Shown: in pieces, positions 12,771-24,631 of the stretch
How the letters are laid out: each line of letters starts with the position of its first letter
Position numbering within the stretch: position 1 is the stretch's first letter
NCBI GenBank assembly: GCA_023853785.1
Contig: JAJIRX010000570.1
Span: 186,001 to 250,000 of the forward strand
Direction of reading: 5' to 3'
Source of the DNA: Psilocybe azurescens
Taxonomy: Eukaryota; Basidiomycota; Agaricomycetes; Agaricales; Agrocybaceae
DNA length: 64,000 bases
The notes under the pieces: model-generated
The model's database searches: none
What the model saw: the letters and a program-made list of their open reading frames with translations, nothing else
Told to the model about the DNA's origin: nothing
Made by a program: the position numbers and the translations under genes

Positions 12771-15647
12771 ATGGCCTCTGCATACCTCGTTGACGACGAA
12801 AACATCGAGCAGCAAGACCCGTTGGTGGGAGCCGACTACGACGGTCGGACCCCTGTGAGTCTTTTGAGCATGATTACGAACGTGGATAAGATTCTCACCG
12901 GAAGTTTATAGCTCGATAAAACCATTGATAGGATAGGAATGGGCACATACCAGTGGACGTTGTTGTCGCTGTGCGGTTTCGGTGAGTGATTTTTCTTACT
13001 TTGTCTTTTTGTGTCTCAGTTTCTTTGCAGGTTGGATGGCAGATAATGTATGTTTTTATTCCTCAAGTCTATTTTTTTCTGATATTGGGATAGATGTGGA
13101 TACAGGCTATCGCTATCATTCTGCCTCGAATACAACAGCATTACTCAGGTAAAATTTCTATGCATTCCTTTCCCTGAAACTTGTCTCAGTCTTCATAGTG
13201 CCCGACAGTTACATCGGTGGTATATCCTCCTCAATGTTTGCTGGGATGATGCTGGGAGCTATTGGTTGGGGAACATGTATGTCGACTTGCCTCAAAGTCC
13301 TATATTCTTGCTAATAGTCCTAGGTTCGGATGTCATTGGTCGAAGCGCAGCATTCAATGGGACGTTATTCTTTACGGCCATCTTTGGCCTACTGGCTTCT
13401 TTTGCCAACTCTTTCCGTACGTTATGCATTGCCCTATTCTTCCTTGGGAGCGCGGTTGGGGTAAGCCATACAACATCACTGAGCTTCAATCTCCTGATCC
13501 ATTTGAACAGGGATCCATGCCCACTGACGGCACGCTCCTCCTCGAACACATGCCAAAAGAGAAGCAGTACCTCGTCACTGCGCTCTCTGTCTTCTTCTCC
13601 TTTGGCGCCGTCCTGTCGGCCGCCGTTGCCCTTCTCGTACTGCCGCACAACTCCTGTCCGCGCATCCCCTGCGACGTTGAGTCACAAAACCGAGGATGGA
13701 AGTACCTACTTATCACTCTCGGACTGATTGTAAGTATTTCATTACGGAGCTTCGCGACAGGACAACGCGTTCGATTTAGTCTCCTTACTGCCTGACTGGG
13801 TTGGAACCTCTGACCTTGATTGTTCTTTTGTGCTTCGGCTGGGTTATCAACTTTGATTTTCGAGAGTCATCATTATTGGATGGATCCTTGATGTTGGACT
13901 GCATCAGCCGTGGCCCAGATTATTCGACGTGGCCTGCATTGGGAATCTATCTCCAAACTATGCTTATACTGACATTATTTGTACACAGACTCTTTTCATG
14001 TTCGCTGCCCGCATGGTGTTCTTCCGCCTGCACGAATCTCCCCGCTTTCTGGTGCACGCAGGCCGGCCACAGGATGCGATTAGATCTCTACAATTGATAT
14101 CCAAGTTTAACGGCTCTAACCTTTCCATAGAGCTGGATGATGTCAGAGATCATCTTCATGCCTCGGAAACGATGGATGCAGACCCCGAATCGCAGAAGGG
14201 ACGCGCACGTGCAACCTCGCGTACCATTTTCGATGCGAGTATCATCGAAGATGGGCCTATTTCTAGTTCTCCTCCCAGAGCCTGGAGTATGGACAGTAAC
14301 GGGTCCACGACTAGACCCGCTTTGGTCACTGCGTACTCATCCACAGGAGAAACTCAGATACTGGACTCGCACAGCTTTGCGACGCCTGTAACTGAGAACT
14401 TCCCGGTCATACCGTCGCCCGTTACCTCTGAGCCCACATTAAAAGATGCGCTGACAACAGCTGTTAACGAGCGCGATGAGGATTTGACTGCTGTTCCGAG
14501 ACGCCGCCTTTCGAATGCGTCGAGGAGGTCATCTGTGTACGAACAAAAAGTGTGCCGGAGTCTTCCTCGCTGGTTGAGGAGACCACTCCGGGCATGGTGG
14601 GATCATGTTAGGATGGTACTGGCACCGGAGTGGCTGAGGACGAGTATCCTGGTGTGGACTGCGTGGTGTGCGATGTCACTTGGCTACACGATGTTCAATG
14701 TGTACCTCCCAAAATTACTCGAAACGCGGCCTGGTAACAACACAGGTATCTCCCAGACCCTGGAAGAAAGTTTGTGGGATGTTATGATATTCACCATAGG
14801 TGGTTGCCCTGGTGCTCTCGTACGTGTTTCCTCGAATATAGTCTTTCTATTGGAGGTTCTGATCGATCCTCGTTTTTTGGTTAAAATTTTTGATTTCCGA
14901 AACCGCAGCTTGGAGCGTTTCTAATTGAATCAAGCTTAGGAAGAAGATGGTCTCTAGCCGGAAGCACTTTTGTTACCGCGTTCTTTTGCGTTGTATTTGT
15001 GCTCGTGAAGGAAACATGGGCCGTGAGAATGAGCACAATTGGCATCAGTTTGAGCGCGACGGTAAGCATCTCAGTCCATCAAACTCTCTCTCCCTACCGT
15101 GTAATAACTAATCTCTTTTTAGGCAATGTGGGCGGTACTCTATGGTTGGACGCCTGAAATATTTGGAACCAAGGGTATGTTACTTTGATTCTATTGACAT
15201 CATCATTCCCTCTAAGCTATTTATAGTTCGAGGGACAGCTTGTGGTATCGCTTCGGCCCTATCCCGAATGTAAGTGTCATGCGTTTGCTATTCCGAACTA
15301 CATATTAATCATGTACCGAATGTATCGTAACTAACGTTCACAGAGGAGGAATGATTGCTCCCATGCTTGGAGGGGTACTGTTGATGATGGATCGATCTGT
15401 CCCCGTATACACCAGCGTCGTGATTTTTGCCATCGCTGGATTTTTGCGCGCTTTTGTTGAGGGAAGGGGAAGGGGACAGTTCTCGTGGGTCAAGAGGAAA
15501 GTCGAGCAGGGCGCTGATCCATTAACTGTGATAGATCGTGGATGCTGTTTCACTCGTGTTTTTTCTGATTCTATCCATACACACGCCGCCCTCTACATCA
15601 TCGCTCTCGTCATTGTTCATCGTTCTAGATCACTAGTTGTATCATAG
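12771..15647 (+). CDS. Major facilitator superfamily transporter (SV2/sugar-porter-like)
   Basis: A 12-helix membrane transporter. The ATG at 12771 (MASAYLVDDENIEQQ) begins a cytosolic N-terminus; the following exons encode IGMGTYQWTLLSLCGFGWMADN (helix 1), IGGISSSMFAGMMLGAIGWGTCSDVIGR with the MFS loop 2-3 motif, PTDGTLLLEHMPKEKQYLVTA, and RLHESPRFLVHAGRPQDAI, a sequence typical of the SV2/phosphate-sugar porter group. A long hydrophilic loop (about 14110-14570) separates the two six-helix halves. The C-terminal half holds YGWTPEIFGTKVRGTACGI and RSVPVYTSVVIFAIAG. About 12 introns of 50-90 bases. In the last exon the frame runs to a TAG at 15645, but a one-base shift at the T-run near 15440 gives a more family-like end at a TAA (15523-15525), so the extreme C-terminus is doubtful. 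Substrate unknown. Confidence 0.82.
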
Positions 15648-15794
15648 TTGCTTTCCAAATGCATTAACGCACTGCTCTGTAATATTTATTCCATGTATCT
15701 ATTTCGCAAAACGTAACAGATTCAGCCAGTGGCCATTGTTTTCGCGAGAGAGTGTTCACCTTCGGCCGACCTTTCTATGGTCGTTGATGAGTAC

Positions 15795-16208
15795 TCATAG
15801 AACCACGGCATCAGCCTCTATCTCCACCTTCATGTCCGGACTCATCAGCTTCATCCCAAACACCATAGTCGCTGCAGGTCCTGCGGATCCAAACACCTCT
15901 TTGAACGCATCACCCGCTTTCTCGCCATCCTCTGAGTCCGCGTCGGCCACATAAATTCGCATGCGCACCACGTCATCCTTCGTACCTCCGAGAGTCTCAA
16001 TTGCATGGATAATCTCGCGGAAGATTTGCATTGTTTGGTCGTATGCTGATTTAGGGTAGAGCACCTTGCCAGTGGAGAGGTCAATTGAAGTTGTGCCGGC
16101 AACGAAGATGAAGGGGCCTTTGCGCACGGCGCGCGAGAATCCAAAGCGGGTCTCATAAGGGTTGGAGGTACGGTGGTGAGTGGTAGGGATCTTGCCTGGC
16201 GCAGTCAT
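15795..16208 (-). CDS. RidA (YjgF/YER057c/UK114) family protein, paralogue 1
   Basis: A 137-residue intronless frame from ATG 16208 to the stop at 15795. RidA proteins hydrolyse reactive imine/enamine intermediates formed by pyridoxal-phosphate enzymes and usually form trimers. The sequence shows the family pattern: NPYETRFGFSRAVRKGPFIFVAGTT, YDQTMQIFREIIHAIETLGG, VVRMRIYVAD, and the C-terminal PDMKVEIEADAV where the Glu of the conserved end lies. The Arg of the RMRIYV segment, which binds the carboxylate in RidA proteins, is present. It has a close paralogue on the same strand at 18141-18539; the pair suggests local duplication. Confidence 0.9.
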   Translation of the reverse strand: MTAPGKIPTTHHRTSNPYETRFGFSRAVRKGPFIFVAGTTSIDLSTGKVLYPKSAYDQTMQIFREIIHAIETLGGTKDDVVRMRIYVADADSEDGEKAGDAFKEVFGSAGPAATMVFGMKLMSPDMKVEIEADAVVL

Positions 16209-18140
16209 TATAATGGGATACTTGTTGAAAGACTTGAAGAGTACGTAGTGGGTGCTGGTACGGCGCTATGCTAACATTGCAGTGATGAAGAAGCAGGGGG
16301 TATTTAAAGAAGTCAGGAAGAAGTCTTCCCAAGCATTAATTAACGGCTATGTTCCCATTGGTAAATCAGAAATCAAAAAGACATTGACGTCGGTGAGGTG
16401 CCGTGGTGTAGTGATCCACGTGCGCTCTTCGGTTTCTTATGAAGCCAAGAAGCCTTGGGTTTAAAACCTGCCCCCAACCTCTCGGATCAGGCCTGTTGAG
16501 GTTGGGGGATTGGGGTCCGGACTACCATGGTGCCAGGGAGCCCTGTTACATTTTCTATCGCGCCGGTCTGTTACTTAGGTATGTAATACTTAGTTAAAAC
16601 TGGGGTCCTACGTGGGTACATTGGCTTCACAGCTGGGGGTCCACGTAGTCATACATGGGTTGTGTCTCACAAACGCTTCGTCGTAGCATGACAATAAAAG
16701 ATTCAAACAAACACTGACATCGGTAAGCCATGTTTTCAGGATTCTATTTAACGCGGCATTCGTGTGACCGTCGGCCTTCCCCTTTTGTCCCTCGACCTAT
16801 CAATCTTCACAGATCATGATGTTGTTGATCAGCGGTCATTGCGACCCCGCGAGTTATCTATTCTTAATGGAATACTTGTGTTTGTCATTTCAACAGTTCT
16901 GCCAGGCTATGCACTGAGTACGCATGATCTAATGGCATGACGGTGGCGGTGTGTTCACTCGTCGGGTCCTCCTCAGTCAAATTAATCATTGACAATTTCA
17001 ACCCGGTCGTTCAATCAGCCGAAGACGGTGGTATTTTCCTTGGAGTTATTTCAGTACCCAACGTAGGCAGCAATCCTAAGTTGGTACGATATCAGCGCCG
17101 ATAATTACAGTCCACATATAGTCTGTCACATATACATGAATGTAATCTGGGATCACTCGGAACACCATTACCCGAAACCGTTTCCATCTGTTTAGAAGAA
17201 CGGGTGGGTTTTGGCGTTCTACTCATTATATTAGGTTATTTCTCATCTAAGTCGTCTCCAGTATCGCATATATTTTGGCCTGTCATAGGTGTACATGCAT
17301 ATTCATAATAATACTTCTAGCTGTACCTACCCACCACAGTTGGACCACGGTCATTTGAAGTCCATCATCTCCTGCCGTACCTGCTTGGAGCTGAATATAT
17401 CCATTCTTCTACGCTCGGGAGATCATATGCAATACAGGGCTGTGTCCTGGTATGCCCAACGATATATGGACCCGAAGGCAACTACATATCCCCGAGTCTG
17501 AGGCGTTACTCAGCTGGCGGCATGGGTAAAAGGTTGAGGAGGACCAAAAATGAATTTAAGAATACACTTTTATACACTGATATGCTTTGGATGTCCATTA
17601 TGAACTTGCTAGATTATCGTGTGTTCCTCAGCTGTACTGTCCAGATGATGGCCACCCAACGGGCCAGAGACCGGCGCCAAACATATGCCATCGATGCAGA
17701 ACCTAAATGGAGTAGAAATTGCCGAATTAGGTTACTAGTGTAGTGACGGACGATTAGACTGTGAAGTCGGTTGTAATACTAAGGAGCGTTTGAAGGTGGT
17801 CTTTCTCCGAAGGCCATTGGTTCTTACTATGTGGTAATTATCCTCCAAATGTCAGCACCCTCCGATGGCAATCACAATCCACGAGTAGATAGATAATATG
17901 CCCAAGAATCAAACTGGCCGTCCGTGGCCGTGAAGTCGAATGCAAAAATGTCTGATCCCTTGAGATTCGAGTTTGGTCTGGAGTCCGGGGAGTATGGTCT
18001 CTAGCTACCTTTGAGCGTACATTAATTCCGGGATAGATCATTATATACCTCCGTTAGCTCGCATTCAAGTTCCGCGTCTGTTACATTCGTTAACGTATCT
18101 CGCCTGACCGTCATGCCGCCATTCCGGATTGTAATCACAA
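16209..18140. other. intergenic between the two RidA genes
   Basis: About 1.9 kb without a recognisable gene. It contains a perfect 11-bp inverted repeat (16471-16481 with 16498-16508). Short ORFs here have no domain signature. Confidence 0.5.
16471..16508. repeat. hairpin-forming inverted repeat
   Basis: CCCCCAACCTC at 16471-16481 is the exact reverse complement of GAGGTTGGGGG at 16498-16508, with a 16-base loop. It lies about 260 bases upstream of the RidA start on the minus strand. Its role is unknown. Confidence 0.6.
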
Positions 18141-18539
18141 TCAAAGAATGACAGCATCTGCTTCAATTTCCACCCTCATATCCGAATTAACGAACCCCAG
18201 CCCAAACACCATCGTAGCTGCAGGCGCCACACTTCCGAAAACCTCCTTCAGCGCCTTGCTCACGCCCTCGCTGTCTTTATTCTCTCCGACGAACATTCTC
18301 AAGCGTACGACATCCTGTTTCGTGCCGCCCAACGCCTCTATCGCCATCACGATCTCCGAGAATATCTTCATGGTTTGGTCGTATGCTGATTTTGGATACA
18401 ACACCTTTCCAGTGCTGGTATCGATCGCTGTGGTCCCTGACACGAATGCGAAAGGGCCTTTCCGGACAGCTCTGGAGTAGCCGAACTTGGCTTCATATGG
18501 ATTTGTTGTTTGGTGTCTTTGGGTGATAGTACTAGACAT
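18141..18539 (-). CDS. RidA (YjgF/YER057c/UK114) family protein, paralogue 2
   Basis: A 132-residue intronless frame from ATG 18539 to the stop at 18141. It matches the first RidA copy through most of its length (NPYEAKFGYSRAVRKGPFAFVSGTT, VLYPKSAYDQTMKIF, EALGGTKQDVVRLRMFV, MRVEIEADAVIL) but is shorter by five residues, mainly in the N-terminus and the loop after the RLRMFV segment. The carboxylate-binding Arg region is kept. Probably an imine/enamine deaminase acting in the cytosol or mitochondrion; no targeting peptide is obvious. The divergence from paralogue 1 shows the duplication is not recent. Confidence 0.9.
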   Translation of the reverse strand: MSSTITQRHQTTNPYEAKFGYSRAVRKGPFAFVSGTTAIDTSTGKVLYPKSAYDQTMKIFSEIVMAIEALGGTKQDVVRLRMFVGENKDSEGVSKALKEVFGSVAPAATMVFGLGFVNSDMRVEIEADAVIL

Positions 18540-19453
18540 CGGTGGTATTGGTATTGATATATGCAGCTGGGTTGGTCGAAGTCGAGGTGATGGTCTATCT
18601 TGATTATCCGGAGAACGCCGAGTCGTTATTGGGTTATTTTATAGGCCACACATATCACAGGCTAGTTGCAAAACCAGCACAGAAATGTGGCATCCTCTAG
18701 TGGCATCGAAGGCATGGAGTTATCCCAGCGTGTGGAGTAGTGACGGAGTTCGAGCTCTAGGTTTGACAGAAAGAGGGTGACTCTCTGCTCAAGGTACATC
18801 CAGGAGCTAATATAAATAGGGGCAGACGCCAATCATTACATACATCCCTGTATATCTGGCTGTACAGAGTGGTGTTGCTACTAGCAGATTTAGTCCCCGA
18901 GGCGACAATACATATTTCGGGTATGCCAACCACTAGAACTTCTAATTTGGGTTCGTGATCCTGTTATTTGCGGAGGGCGTTATAAGTGTTAGCACTGTAG
19001 AATTATACATCTAACAGAAGATTGAACAGAGGAGTAAAGAATAGCATTTGATAAAAACAAGGTTCGAGATTTTTATCGCGTACCCGAGTAGATTCGGAGC
19101 AGTGAAAAGGACGAGGATAGGTTGAGGTTGGAGCAGTAATAAATAGATCAGCGACTTTAGCCAAACCCACACCGAGACATAAAACTAATTTTCGATTGCC
19201 CCACAAATACGGTAGACAGCTATGAGACTGCCGCTCGTCCGCGAAGGTGATTTGGCTGCCACAAGGCACGAGGAGCAGGGATGATGGTGGTCTTGTTTGA
19301 GAGCCTCAGCAGTGCCACAGTGTGAAATGAACTTGTCGCGTGCACATGTGAGTTACACGTAACATAGTACGTAACGGTAAAACTCGAACATCGCCTGCCA
19401 TTGCCATACCACAATTCAAGGCTACACTGAAATTTCCCAGGTATCTCTCTCAA
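18540..19453. other. divergent intergenic region
   Basis: About 900 bases between the RidA paralogue 2 start and the amidase start. It should hold both promoters. No other feature recognised. Confidence 0.45.
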
Positions 19454-20747
19454 ATGTCAAAGGCGCGCGTGAATCTTCGTATCGGGGTCGTGCAGCTTGC
19501 TCCTAAGGTTCGCAGTCGTTTGCCAAGTTCCCCATCGGACGGGTATGACAACTGATGACGGTGCACGGAATATAGCTGGGTCAAGTCCAGGCGAACCTCG
19601 CGAAGGCTCGAGAGTTTTGCAGAAAGTGTGAAGTTAAAATGATGTTGTAGAGGTCTTTTGTACAGTCTAATGCTGGACATGGCAGAATCTCGCCGCGGTC
19701 TGTTGATCTGCTGTGTTTCCCGGAGATGGCGTTTACTGGTGAGCGCTTCTTTGACCTTACGTCGACGAGACAGTTGAAATGATGCGTCAGATTTCACCGC
19801 TCAGGATACGTATTTGACAACGCCTCTGCGATTGCACCACATCTTGAGCTGCCCCGCACAGGAGTGACGTCCCAGTTCTGCGCAGAATGGGCGAAGACGC
19901 TGGAGTGCTACGTTATGGCTGGGTATCCGGAGAAGCTTGAAAGCAAGGAGCTGGAAGAGATGGAAAGGGCTTTAAAGGAATCAGGAGATCAGCCTCGCGA
20001 GACGCATGACGGGAAGAAAATCGAGCAGGTGGGATCCAACAGCGCCGTGATCTATGGGCCAGATGGTGCTTGGGTGGGTGGATATCGCAAGACCAATCTA
20101 TTCGAAACAGACTTAACGTGGGCGAAACCTGGTACGCCAACTTCATTATCCTCCATCTCAAGACATACTGATATCTTGCCCTCGCGATTAGGAACCGGCT
20201 TCGCAACGTTCGTCCTCCCTTCTCCTATACAAACGATGTCTCTCGGTATCTGCATGGACCTCAACCCTCAGATCGAAGAATGGACTTCGGCAGCGGGGCC
20301 GTATGAGCTCGCCGACTACGCAAAGTCTAAAAATGCAAACGTCCTTGTACTGTTAAACGCATGGTTAGATTCCAAGCAGGAAGTCGACGAGAGTTCCGAC
20401 TGGCAGACACTAAATTACTGGGCTGCTCGCACGAGACCACTGTGGACGGACGGGAAAGGCGACCAGGTAGATGTACCAGAGACCGACCCCGAGAAACAAG
20501 GCCCAGAAACTGTCGTCGTCGTGTGCAATCGAAGCGGAGGAGAGAGCGGTATGATCCCCAGCTTTCATACCATCCATCATTTACGCTTATCGTTTTCATC
20601 AACTGTTTAGGAAAGCAATTTGCTGGTAGCTCTGCGATCTTCAGCATGGTGCAAGGATCCGGACGCCCCAAACTCCTTGATATGATGGAGAGGCAAGAGG
20701 AAGGCGTGCGGATATGGAATATCAAGATCCAGGAAACGTTACCTTAA
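19454..20747 (+). CDS. NTA1: Nitrilase-superfamily amidase, protein N-terminal asparagine amidohydrolase-like
   Basis: Carbon-nitrogen hydrolase most like Nta1, which deamidates N-terminal Asn/Gln to feed the Arg/N-degron pathway. Start MSKARVNLRIGVVQLAPK at 19454, followed by an intron and LGQVQANLAKARE. The catalytic triad is visible across exons: Glu in CFPEMAFTG, Lys in GGYRKTNLFETD, and Cys in LGICMDLNPQ. The TWAKPGTGFATF segment and the long DEVDE-type acidic insert after LNAWLDSKQ fit the fungal Nta1 group better than plain nitrilases. The final exon gives KQFAGSSAIFSMVQGSGRPKLL and stops at 20747. Six exons with short introns join in phase. It ends 52 bases from the convergent RecQ stop. 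Substrate is inferred from family resemblance. Confidence 0.82.
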
Positions 20748-20799
20748 GTGCTCTGAGTGCTCTGCCTACAAGCTTGTTGTACAATAAACAATTACATGA

Positions 20800-23700
20800 T
20801 TACCTAGCCCTTCCCTTGCCCTTGCCCCCATATCGCGGAGCGCATCGACGCAGAGCATCTACAATGTCCTGTGAATCATCAAATCCCCCATCACTTGAAT
20901 CCCACAGAGAAACATTAGAGAGTTTCTTGATATCCTCCCGAGTGGCGTCTATACGGTTACTGTAGCCTTCCGATGTACTCGAAAGGGAGATTCCTAAAAT
21001 CTCCAGTTCGCTAGCAGTCTTAAAGATGACCTCATTTCTCCCAATTGCATGAAATGTCAGCTCTCGTGCAAAGATATTGTGAACATCCACCGTACCTTTT
21101 GCCTTCTCCCAACTGTGCACTGCATATTTTAGACCACACCTCTTCGACATCGGACCCAATAATCAGGACTCGATGAAGACTACGGCGTAAGGCTTGAAAT
21201 GCTTTCTCGCGCTCAAACGTCTATTCAGCATTAGCAAGTTCCCTGTACACGTGCCAGCGAGGATGAACTTAAGTGAACTCACGGATACTTTTGCAGAGTG
21301 ATCTACTTCCCAGACGAGCCCTACTTGGGGAAGTTCTAATGAAGGTGAAGCTAGTGCTCTGCAGATGAGGATGCGGAACTCTAATTCAACGGAGACGCTG
21401 ATCACATACATTCTTCGACTTCTTCGTTGCTGTCAGGCAGTTCAATGTCTGCAATTGTCAACGTTGGGCCTTTCGTTGTTGGTTTAGACAGCATGCTATC
21501 ATTCGGAGAAATCTGTTTAGGAGGTCCGGATCGAGGCTTATTCGATACAGGAGCTTGAGCTTGTTGACGAGGCGCCGAGTCTGGGTTTGTGACAGAGCGC
21601 ACGAAAGAAGGAGCTTTGAACGGTTTTGACAATCCAGACGCTGATTCAAAAGGTTTGGTCACTAACACGATTAAAGAAGGTCAATCAGAACGACGCAAAA
21701 ATAGCCGTTTCAGAGATGTAGAGCGGTCACCAAGTGCAGGCGCAAACGCGACTTTGGGTCTCTTCGACGCAGCCTTGTTGTCAACATAATCAGTGTGTGT
21801 TCGTTTCTGTGCGCCAAACGATCCCCGCGATGACTGTCCATCTGGGCGGTTGAATTCTTGAGGGTTGAATGCCATTTGGCGCCCTTGAGGCGCGCCTATG
21901 TTGACATGACTCGACTTAGAAAAAGGAACGTTGGCGGTAGCTGATTCTTTTGGCGACAACTTCGATAGCCTGGCACGAGTTTTGTCTGGGTGTCGGCATA
22001 TCTAGTCGTATCCAAAGTTAGGTCCCATCGTCTTACCAGGTACGGCTGAACAAATTGAACGAAGTGGGGCTTACATCACACATTCGGTCGCAGTACCCTT
22101 TAACAATCTCTCCGTTATCTTCGTCGATCTGCTCACCAAAATATTGGCATATAGACTGTGTATACGTATGTTGAGAGGTCTTGGTCGTATAGCACCACAG
22201 AAACGGAATATATTTCTTACCACATGACGACAGGTAGTAACGCTCTCCGCAAACTTAACCAACTAATATAGTAAATGCATAATGAAATCAAATCCAGAGT
22301 AGAAATAGAGCCCAGAAAACGACATACAGCTTCAAGACTACCAGACGCTCTCTGAGTAGGTGTTGGCTCGTCGTCGTCAGCCTCTCTGGCACGATTCGGA
22401 TCTGAGGACCTAATAAACCTCTTTACACGAATAGCATCTTCACGTGCTATCAACACAAATCTAGTCAGCGTATAGAAAGTTGGGCCGAACATATGTAGGA
22501 CTCACAATAATACAGTATACATTTGGCAGGCTATGAGGTTGTATTTATCAGTCAGATGGTAAGAAAGGCCTGACTACATCTATAAAGACCTACATTACCG
22601 TCGCGACCTGCACGACCTAAAGGAAAGGGATGTTATCGCAATATGATCTAGGTAGATGTCCCTTTAGCAATGTACCTGTTTCCTGATAGTATCCTAAGAA
22701 AGTCATACATCAATGATTTGTTATACCGGAAGGTTCCTAAGAACTCACCCTCGAAGCTTTTAGGTAAATCATAGTGAAGGATATAGCTATACATAGATCA
22801 GATCAACATCCAGAAGTTGGCAATTGAGGATATGTACCGAACATCTCCTTTGTCTATTCCCAGACCGAAGGCGATGGTAGCCACGACCTAGAGAGGAAGA
22901 ACATTGAGCACGAAAAATGTAAAGAGGACGTCATAGTGTAGCCGCACTAAATCGACACCTTCACCCGTCGTCCATCCCTTCATGGTTTTGTCTAGAGTCG
23001 CAGATCTGAGATGGGTCAATGATAAATTCTAAGTACGAATAAGTTGAAATAACTCACGGAAGCCCACGATGGTAGGCTCTGGCATTTATGCCCTTCCCAC
23101 GAAGGTATCCCGCTAATTCATCACAAGTCTTTCTGAACCGACAGTAAACGATGCCTGAAGATGCTCGTCCTCGTCGTCTATACAGTGCTGTGATGTAATC
23201 AAATATATCTGCCATCTGGTTAAGTGGCTCTGGATTAGATAGATATCTAACCTAGCCCTCAAGATTAGCAATATAAAACATGAAATGTTTGTCAACAGGC
23301 CTACTTCGTAAAATAGGTTTTCGCGATTGAAGGGATGTAAAGCGGTGAATAAACGATTGTTGTCTAATTTAAGGCTCCGGATGATATCATTCTGGACACT
23401 TCAAAGCATGTTAGAATGGGCTGCAACTGAAGACTCGTGAAGGATATACATACGCGGCTGTAGCAGTTGCTGTTAGAGCCATGATAGGGACATCTGGATA
23501 TCGGTTACGAAAGTTTCCAATGCGCCGATATTCTGACCTAAAATCGTGGCCCCATTCCTGATAAAATGCGCATTCAATTTTGCAGAGTATATAACTGGGA
23601 ACTTAGCTCACTGAGATACAATGGGCCTAAACCACTCAGGATAAAATTTCATGGCGCTTTTAAATAATTCCGGTGAAGTCGCACACACCTCATCTACAAC

Positions 23701-24631
23701 CAATCGATTGAGGTTGTGGTTCTCATGCACTACGTTCAGCAATTCGAGAAAGTCGGGTTGACACAGTCTTTCAGGGGTGACTAAGCTCGTATGAGACAAG
23801 GTTAATGATATAGTGAGAGATACAGAGCTGACCATATAGAAGCTTGATTCGTACATCGTACAGCTGTAATTGTCTACAGATCTTCGTCGAGTTAGTTTCG
23901 GGAGGGTAAATCAGCAGATGTGGAATCTGTATACTTCGTCTTGTTCTGATTTTAATATATGAGATGCAAGGGCGGCGACTTCGACATCTTTCAGCCGTAG
24001 ATTTTCAATCTCTGAGCAAAACGGGCGACAATCACACCTCTGGTGCCAATGACTTGTTATTCAATTCCCCAGAACTCACGATTTTGCATAAGAGCTGGAA
24101 GAACGTCAGCTAGCATGTCCGTCGTGATAAATGTCAGAAGGCAATCACCCAACAAAGGGGAAACAACGAGAGACACCCCGCGCTACAAATCATAGTTTTA
24201 GCAAGCTTCGTACCCATGAAACAAAGAGCCTATACCTTATCAGCAATCGCAGGGATCTGAAAGCACAAGCTCTAAAGGCATATAAGAGAGCTACAGAGGG
24301 ATGGAAGATCCATATCAGCGTACCTTCCCCATTCCTGTCGGTGCCACAACTAGAACATCGGCGCCTGCTTTGACGAGGTTAAATGTGGAAATTCGACAAT
24401 TGTCATACACACACCTCCATAGGCAGCCTCTACTATCTCCTTCTGCTTCCCCTTAAACTCGCAGTGCCCAAAAACTGAGTGATTGTCAAAGCATAACCAT
24501 GGGCCCGGTTTGTTGCCATAAACGCACCTTGAGTCAAGACACTGCTCGAATTTAGGGCAGGGATAGAATCAGAAAATATGTAAAATCTCACCGCATACAG
24601 TCGTTTGAGCGATCCCCCCGTTATCTTCCAT
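20800..24631 (-). CDS. RecQ-family ATP-dependent DNA helicase
   Basis: A 3'-5' DNA helicase of homologous recombination and replication repair. Motifs read in order on the minus strand: FKGKQKEIVEAA (motif 0), VVAPTGMGK (Walker A), LKDVEVAALAS, LVVDE-AHCIS-EWGHDF (DEAH box, assembled from three exons), PIMALTATATA (motif III), YLRGKGINARAYHRGLP, VVATIAFGLGIDKGDVR, and HYDLPKSFE at the QETGRAGRDG region. Next come the RecQ zinc-binding Cys residues (YCDRMCDICRHPDK) and a hydrophilic Ser/Pro-rich tail to the stop at 20800. More than 15 introns; one exon is only 15 bases (23612-23626). The 5' end is uncertain: the ATG at 24631 is a candidate but its phase to the next exon was not settled. No clear HRDC domain was seen, so the closest eukaryotic subgroup is open. 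Confidence 0.8.
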
